A DNA stretch of 64,000 nt from Methanobacterium sp. PtaB.Bin024. GTDB taxonomy: Archaea; Methanobacteriota; Methanobacteria; Methanobacteriales; Methanobacteriaceae. Location: the NCBI GenBank assembly GCA_002067065.1, contig MVPY01000043.1:3501-67500 (forward strand), written 5' to 3'. The translations under genes were made by a program, and so were the position numbers. The notes beneath the pieces were generated by a model. The model did not search any database, was not told the origin of the DNA, and saw nothing but the letters and a program-made list of their open reading frames with translations. Shown piece after piece: positions 59,251 through 64,000 of the stretch (its first letter is position 1; each line of letters starts with the position of its first letter).

Positions 59251-59811
59251 ATGAAATGTGAAAATTGCGGTACTAAAGTTCGTAAAGGGGATACATATTG
59301 CCCTAAATGTGGAATGGAACTATCCGTCTCTGAATACAAACCTTTAAAGAACAAGTATCTTAGGGGTGAATACCATGAACAAAGGGAAGTTCCCACTGAA
59401 CCATATGATCTAGAGGGGGAAGACTATTCTGCAGCTAAATATTATGAGGATACTTATCAGAATGAGGATAATTATTCTGATAGGGACTATAATCAGCAAA
59501 ATCAGGATAACAATTACCAGTATAATCAGGACAGAGATTATGAGCAGGATAACCCGGATAAATCTTATAAAAAAGATAAGTCTTATAAAAATAAACCTTA
59601 TAAGAAGAAATATAATCAGAACAGAGATTATCAGCATAACTACAATCCAAACGAATATAAAAAGAAAAAATACCGCGGTTATGATCTAGATGAGTACTAT
59701 GGGACTGAAGAAAATGAAAGTTCCATATGGGGAACTGTTTTCCTCCTACTGGTAATAGCACTCTTATTTGGTTTTGTAATTGGAATCATATTCTTTTCCA
59801 CTAAAATATAG
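59251..59811 (+). CDS. Zinc-ribbon protein with Tyr/Asn/Asp/Lys-rich low-complexity region and C-terminal membrane helix
   Basis: 186 residues from the ATG at 59251, with GAGGT upstream. A zinc ribbon CENCGTKVRKGDTYCPKCG is at residues 3-21. Residues about 45-155 are a low-complexity stretch of Tyr, Asn, Asp, Gln and Lys, with DRDY-type and YKKK-type repeats. A single membrane helix (about 160-182) ends the chain, so it is tail-anchored. The composition is prion-like and may drive condensation. Function unknown. Confidence 0.72.
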   Translation: MKCENCGTKVRKGDTYCPKCGMELSVSEYKPLKNKYLRGEYHEQREVPTEPYDLEGEDYSAAKYYEDTYQNEDNYSDRDYNQQNQDNNYQYNQDRDYEQDNPDKSYKKDKSYKNKPYKKKYNQNRDYQHNYNPNEYKKKKYRGYDLDEYYGTEENESSIWGTVFLLLVIALLFGFVIGIIFFSTKI

Positions 59812-59950
59812 GCTTTTCTACAAATATAGGAATATTAACAGCCATATAAATAGTAAAAGTAACATGCAAACAGTAAAAACTAACAGTGTAAAAAAAGGTT
59901 ATTAGGTTAACATTTACTTTTTTATCTAAAAATATTTTATAATTGTTAAT

Positions 59951-60481
59951 ATGAACATTCTTATAACTGGCCCTCCAGGTGTGGGTAAAACCACTGTTTT
60001 AGAAGAAATTAGAAAAATCTTAACAGCTAAAGGTTATTCTGTTGGTGGTATATACTGTCCTGAAATAAGAGAAAAGGGTAAAAGAACTGGTTTTAATATT
60101 ATTGACATTGCCTCTGGTAGAAAGGGTGTATTATCCAGTATCCGCCTTCATGGCCATACTCAAGGCCCAAAAGTGGGTAAATACACTGTGAATTTAGATG
60201 ATATCATAGAAATTGGTATAACTGCCATTGAAAATGCAATAGGGACATTCGATTATATTTTCATTGATGAAATCGCACCTATGGAACTGAAAAGTGCAGA
60301 TTTTCCTAAAGCTGTTTGGCGAGCAATGGATAGTCAGAAACCAGTAATTGCAGTAATTCATCAGCACTCAAGACATCCTTTTATTTTGAAGGTTAAAAAT
60401 AGGGAAGATGTGAAAATTCTCAATATAACCTTAGAAAACAGGGATTCTATAACTGAAAAGATACTTGAATCCTTAACATAA
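59951..60481 (+). CDS. Nucleoside-triphosphatase THEP1-type
   Basis: 176 residues. Walker A GPPGVGKTT is at residues 7-15 and Walker B YIFIDEIAPMEL in the middle, followed by VIAVIHQHSRHPF. This is the archaeal THEP1 NTPase family, which hydrolyses NTPs with low specificity; the cell role is unclear. It starts 139 bp after the zinc-ribbon gene, with no strong ribosome motif in front. Confidence 0.88.
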   Translation: MNILITGPPGVGKTTVLEEIRKILTAKGYSVGGIYCPEIREKGKRTGFNIIDIASGRKGVLSSIRLHGHTQGPKVGKYTVNLDDIIEIGITAIENAIGTFDYIFIDEIAPMELKSADFPKAVWRAMDSQKPVIAVIHQHSRHPFILKVKNREDVKILNITLENRDSITEKILESLT

Positions 60482-60617
60482 ATTACTTTAGGGGAAATTA
60501 GGTTCTTAAGATTTTTAGGATATCATTAGGGGAAATTAAAGTCTTAGAATCCTAAGGATATGATATTAGATATTAGGTGAGCACTGCAGTATAAATGAAA
60601 ATTTATGATATTTTAGG

Positions 60618-61865
60618 TTATCCAACAATAAATTCGCCATTTATAATCTTATTTTTAAGTTCATAAGCCAGTTCACGGGCACGTTTAATATCAGACTGGC
60701 GACAGCTCACATCCAAAGTCTTAGTCTCACCTTTCCAATTCATGGAGACAGTACCAGTTTCCATCTGGAAAGAACCGAAGGGGCAGGAATAGGCACACAT
60801 CCCACAGCCAAAGCACCGGGTCTGGTTTAGTTCATGGTTCTGGAAGGCTTTTGTGGGACATCTATCTTCAACAAGGCAGGTTTCACACCTTTGACAGAGA
60901 CTTTCTTCATAACTGGGTCTTTCATCAACATCCCTCCACACACCATAACTGGTTTGGCTTAGAACGCTGTGACGTCCACTTATATCAGCGATAGGTAGGG
61001 GGATATCTTCATTTTTAATGAAAGTATGTTTGAGTATGGTATCATCCAGTACTGGTATGGCTGTGGCTACACTATTGTAGACCTCGGGTCCAGCTCCTGT
61101 GCGGAAACCACCAATATAATGAGGGTCCATTTCTTTCATATCTGCGGTTATCATCATATTGGGCTTTTCAGGAGTGCTTCTAGTCCCAGTTCCAATGAAC
61201 AATCCTTCAGAATTATTAATGAGTAATCTGCTACCTTTATGGATGGAATTTAGTTGGGGATCATTTTGTAAAGGGTTAAGCTCCCCACAACCTGAAAATG
61301 TAATTCCCTTAAAAGGTCCATCCATTTCCACAGCATTGAATATGGATGTAACAGACTCAGAAGAGGGATTAACAAAAGCAGTGTAATTTTTAAATGCAGA
61401 ACGAGTTCCAATCATTTGTGCGGTTCCAAAATCTTCCAAAGTTGCAGTTGACTTTATGATATTTCCTTCAAAGTCTTCTGCTTTAATTTCAATTTCTTTC
61501 CCACTGACCAGGTCTTTGAAAAGGAATCCTCCACCATACTGGGATTCATTTATGCTATGGGCAGTACCGTAAATCATCAGGTCAACTGAACCTAGCCATT
61601 CATTGGGGCAGGGTCCAGGGAATCCTGGAACACCATTTAACAGTATACTCTTGGCTTTTTTGAAGGTTCCTGGCTCTGCGACAGGGATGTGGAAGATGGC
61701 TGCAGTTCCAGACATTATACCACAGGTACCAGTGGTTACCACATCAATATCTTCGGCAGTGGGTTTTTCACCCTCCATCACAAGCTGGGTTACTTCTTCA
61801 GCAGTGAGGGCAGTGGCTTTGCCCTCTTTAATATTCTGGTTAATCTGTTGGATGGTTTTTTTCAA
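60618..61865 (-). CDS. Methanogenesis marker 16 metalloprotein (DUF39 plus two 4Fe-4S sites)
   Basis: 415 residues from a TTG at 61865, with GGTGAAGTAAA before it. Residues about 1-340 are the DUF39 domain (TAEEVTQLV, TTGTCGIMSGTAAIFH, GGGFLFKDLVSG). Residues about 325-375 hold two ferredoxin-like sites: CQRCETCLVEDRCP and CFGCGMCAYSCP. DUF39 proteins make homocysteine from aspartate semialdehyde or serve related sulfur chemistry; marker 16 is the methanogen-specific branch with the clusters. It lies 72 bp downstream of alaS in the same direction. Confidence 0.88.
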   Translation of the reverse strand: MKKTIQQINQNIKEGKATALTAEEVTQLVMEGEKPTAEDIDVVTTGTCGIMSGTAAIFHIPVAEPGTFKKAKSILLNGVPGFPGPCPNEWLGSVDLMIYGTAHSINESQYGGGFLFKDLVSGKEIEIKAEDFEGNIIKSTATLEDFGTAQMIGTRSAFKNYTAFVNPSSESVTSIFNAVEMDGPFKGITFSGCGELNPLQNDPQLNSIHKGSRLLINNSEGLFIGTGTRSTPEKPNMMITADMKEMDPHYIGGFRTGAGPEVYNSVATAIPVLDDTILKHTFIKNEDIPLPIADISGRHSVLSQTSYGVWRDVDERPSYEESLCQRCETCLVEDRCPTKAFQNHELNQTRCFGCGMCAYSCPFGSFQMETGTVSMNWKGETKTLDVSCRQSDIKRARELAYELKNKIINGEFIVG

Positions 61866-61937
61866 TTTACTTCACCAGATGTAAAGGATTTTCATCTTAA
61901 ACTATTAACAAATTTTTAAATATTAAATAAATCATTT

Positions 61938-64000
<2,063 letters not shown>

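Noticed and set aside
59410..59761. Isoleucine-rich antisense and shifted frames across the zinc-ribbon gene at 59251
   Set aside because: They arise from the repetitive low-complexity codons of the real gene.

Overview
The window is chromosomal DNA from a hydrogenotrophic methanogen of the class Methanobacteria, most likely Methanobacterium or a close relative. The evidence is a set of archaeal housekeeping genes (TFB, Gar1, archaeal DnaG, ribosomal proteins S3Ae and L40e, geranylgeranylglyceryl phosphate synthase, Tsr3, XerA, a THEP1 NTPase) together with the hydrogenase maturation factor HypD and a methanogenesis marker 16 metalloprotein. The DNA is AT-rich, genes are often coupled with short gaps, and TTG and GTG starts are common. 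There is no rRNA, no recognisable tRNA, no CRISPR array and no insertion sequence.

Layout. 0-9.7 kb holds membrane proteins (AI-2E-type permease, two DUF308 proteins, a K+ channel, a FUSC protein) and a metallophosphoesterase / phosphodiesterase / YwbE run. 9.7-18.8 kb is information processing: gar1-tfb, a flippase-like protein, an RraA-like protein, DUF211, a small Toprim protein, dnaG, a Lon-like AAA ATPase and xerA. 18.8-25 kb has a GH114-like secreted protein, an MFS transporter, bioY, a deaminase and an ASCH-TPR fusion that appears to start at AUA. 25-33 kb on the minus strand carries a radical SAM activase with hisC, then rps3ae - DUF92 - apgM - glmM - glmU, an operon that ends in UDP-GlcNAc synthesis. 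33-42 kb is a mosaic of small redox, methyltransferase and hydrolase genes plus a dyad-controlled DUF2178/HTH/CPBP operon. 42-46 kb has a split chelatase-type AAA/VWA pair, a decayed histidine kinase tail, tsr3-L40e and the GGGP synthase. 46-55 kb has DUF169, a nucleotidyltransferase, an exported protein next to a MurD-like ligase, hypD, phosphoglycolate phosphatase, a TldD/PmbA protein and a radical SAM protein. 55-60 kb is an accessory stretch of zinc-ribbon proteins that includes a heliorhodopsin with an adjacent exported alpha/beta hydrolase. 60-64 kb has THEP1, marker 16 and the 3' part of alaS.

The most notable observations are the heliorhodopsin (all key residues present) in a strict anaerobe, paired with a surface hydrolase; a 22-bp perfect palindrome and five 16-bp tandem repeats near it; the AUA-initiated ASCH-TPR gene; periodic 30-bp repeats before bioY; and several operator-like dyads at promoters. 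All functional statements rest on motif recognition by eye; no database search was run.
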